NCBI GenBank assembly: GCA_018820005.1
Contig: JAHJOS010000138.1
Location: 1 to 5,880, forward strand
Direction of reading: 5' to 3'
DNA length: 5,880 bases
DNA from: Alphaproteobacteria bacterium
GTDB taxonomy: Bacteria; Pseudomonadota; Alphaproteobacteria; Rhizobiales; Devosiaceae
The notes below the pieces were generated by a model. The model saw only the letters and a program-made list of their open reading frames with translations, was not told the DNA's origin and did not search any database. This document shows positions 5,777 through 5,880 of the stretch, piece after piece (position 1 is the first letter of the stretch; every line of letters begins with the position of its first letter). Position numbers and translations under genes: made by a program.

Positions 5777-5817
5777 AAAATGCCCCCGCAACCTGGCGTT
5801 GCGGGGGCGATTATTAT
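5777..5817. terminator. Rho-independent terminator, probably bidirectional
   Basis: GCCCCCGCAAC (5782-5792) and GTTGCGGGGGC (5798-5808) pair perfectly over 11 bp around the loop CTGGC. A T-rich stretch follows on the plus strand (ATTATTAT from 5810) and an A run precedes it (5777-5780), which reads TTTT on the minus strand. It lies between two convergent genes and can stop both. The U tract looks somewhat better for the minus-strand gene. Confidence 0.88.
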
Positions 5818-5832
5818 CGACTGGTCAAACGC

Positions 5833-5880
5833 TTAGCCGGCAGCAGTATAGGCCGTCTTGACCACGGTGAAGAACTCGGC
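5833..5880 (-). CDS. C-terminal end of an unidentified protein, 5' part outside window
   Basis: The minus strand reads AEFFTVVKTAYTAAG and then TAA at 5835-5833, in a frame that is open to the right edge. Placement just past a terminator, convergent with the YdcZ operon, supports a real gene end. Fifteen residues are too few for a firm name; the VKTAY ending is loosely reminiscent of aldehyde dehydrogenase C-termini, but I would not assign it on this. Confidence 0.55.
   Translation of the reverse strand, partial: AEFFTVVKTAYTAAG

Overview
This is a GC-rich window with densely packed genes. Codon use is strongly biased to G/C third positions, and the protein families are typical of free-living Alphaproteobacteria (a Devosia-like or other Hyphomicrobiales genome is my guess). 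That placement is inference from composition and protein style; no marker gene is present. I see no tRNA, rRNA, CRISPR array, insertion sequence or phage gene.

Left part, all on the minus strand: a large MFS_3-type major facilitator exporter running off the left edge (1-1430); a MocR-type regulator, i.e. a GntR winged helix fused to an aminotransferase-like PLP domain (1528-2880); and a single-domain rhodanese (2985-3395). The last codons of the regulator look frameshifted. The next frame carries a much more plausible C-terminal helix ending at 1512.

Centre, 3396-3606: a 211-bp divergent intergenic region. It holds candidate back-to-back promoters, with their -35 boxes only 5 bp apart, and a cluster of TGATACA repeats (direct and inverted) between the forward -10 box and the start codon.

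Right part, plus strand: a fold-type I PLP aminotransferase of the LysN/2-aminoadipate group (3607-4830), followed by two small YdcZ/DUF606 membrane proteins (4864-5355 and 5352-5771) that overlap by ATGA. A strong hairpin terminator (5782-5808) closes this operon. Beyond it lie the last 15 codons of a convergent minus-strand gene (5833-5880).

Working model (inference): the MocR regulator senses a PLP adduct of an amino compound and controls the divergent operon of aminotransferase plus paired YdcZ transporter through the TGATACA repeats. A TGATACAA copy also occurs at the regulator's own 5' end, which would fit autoregulation. The substrate cannot be read from the sequence. I do not see a radically new system. 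The most notable items are this candidate regulon, its operator architecture, and the frameshift in the regulator.
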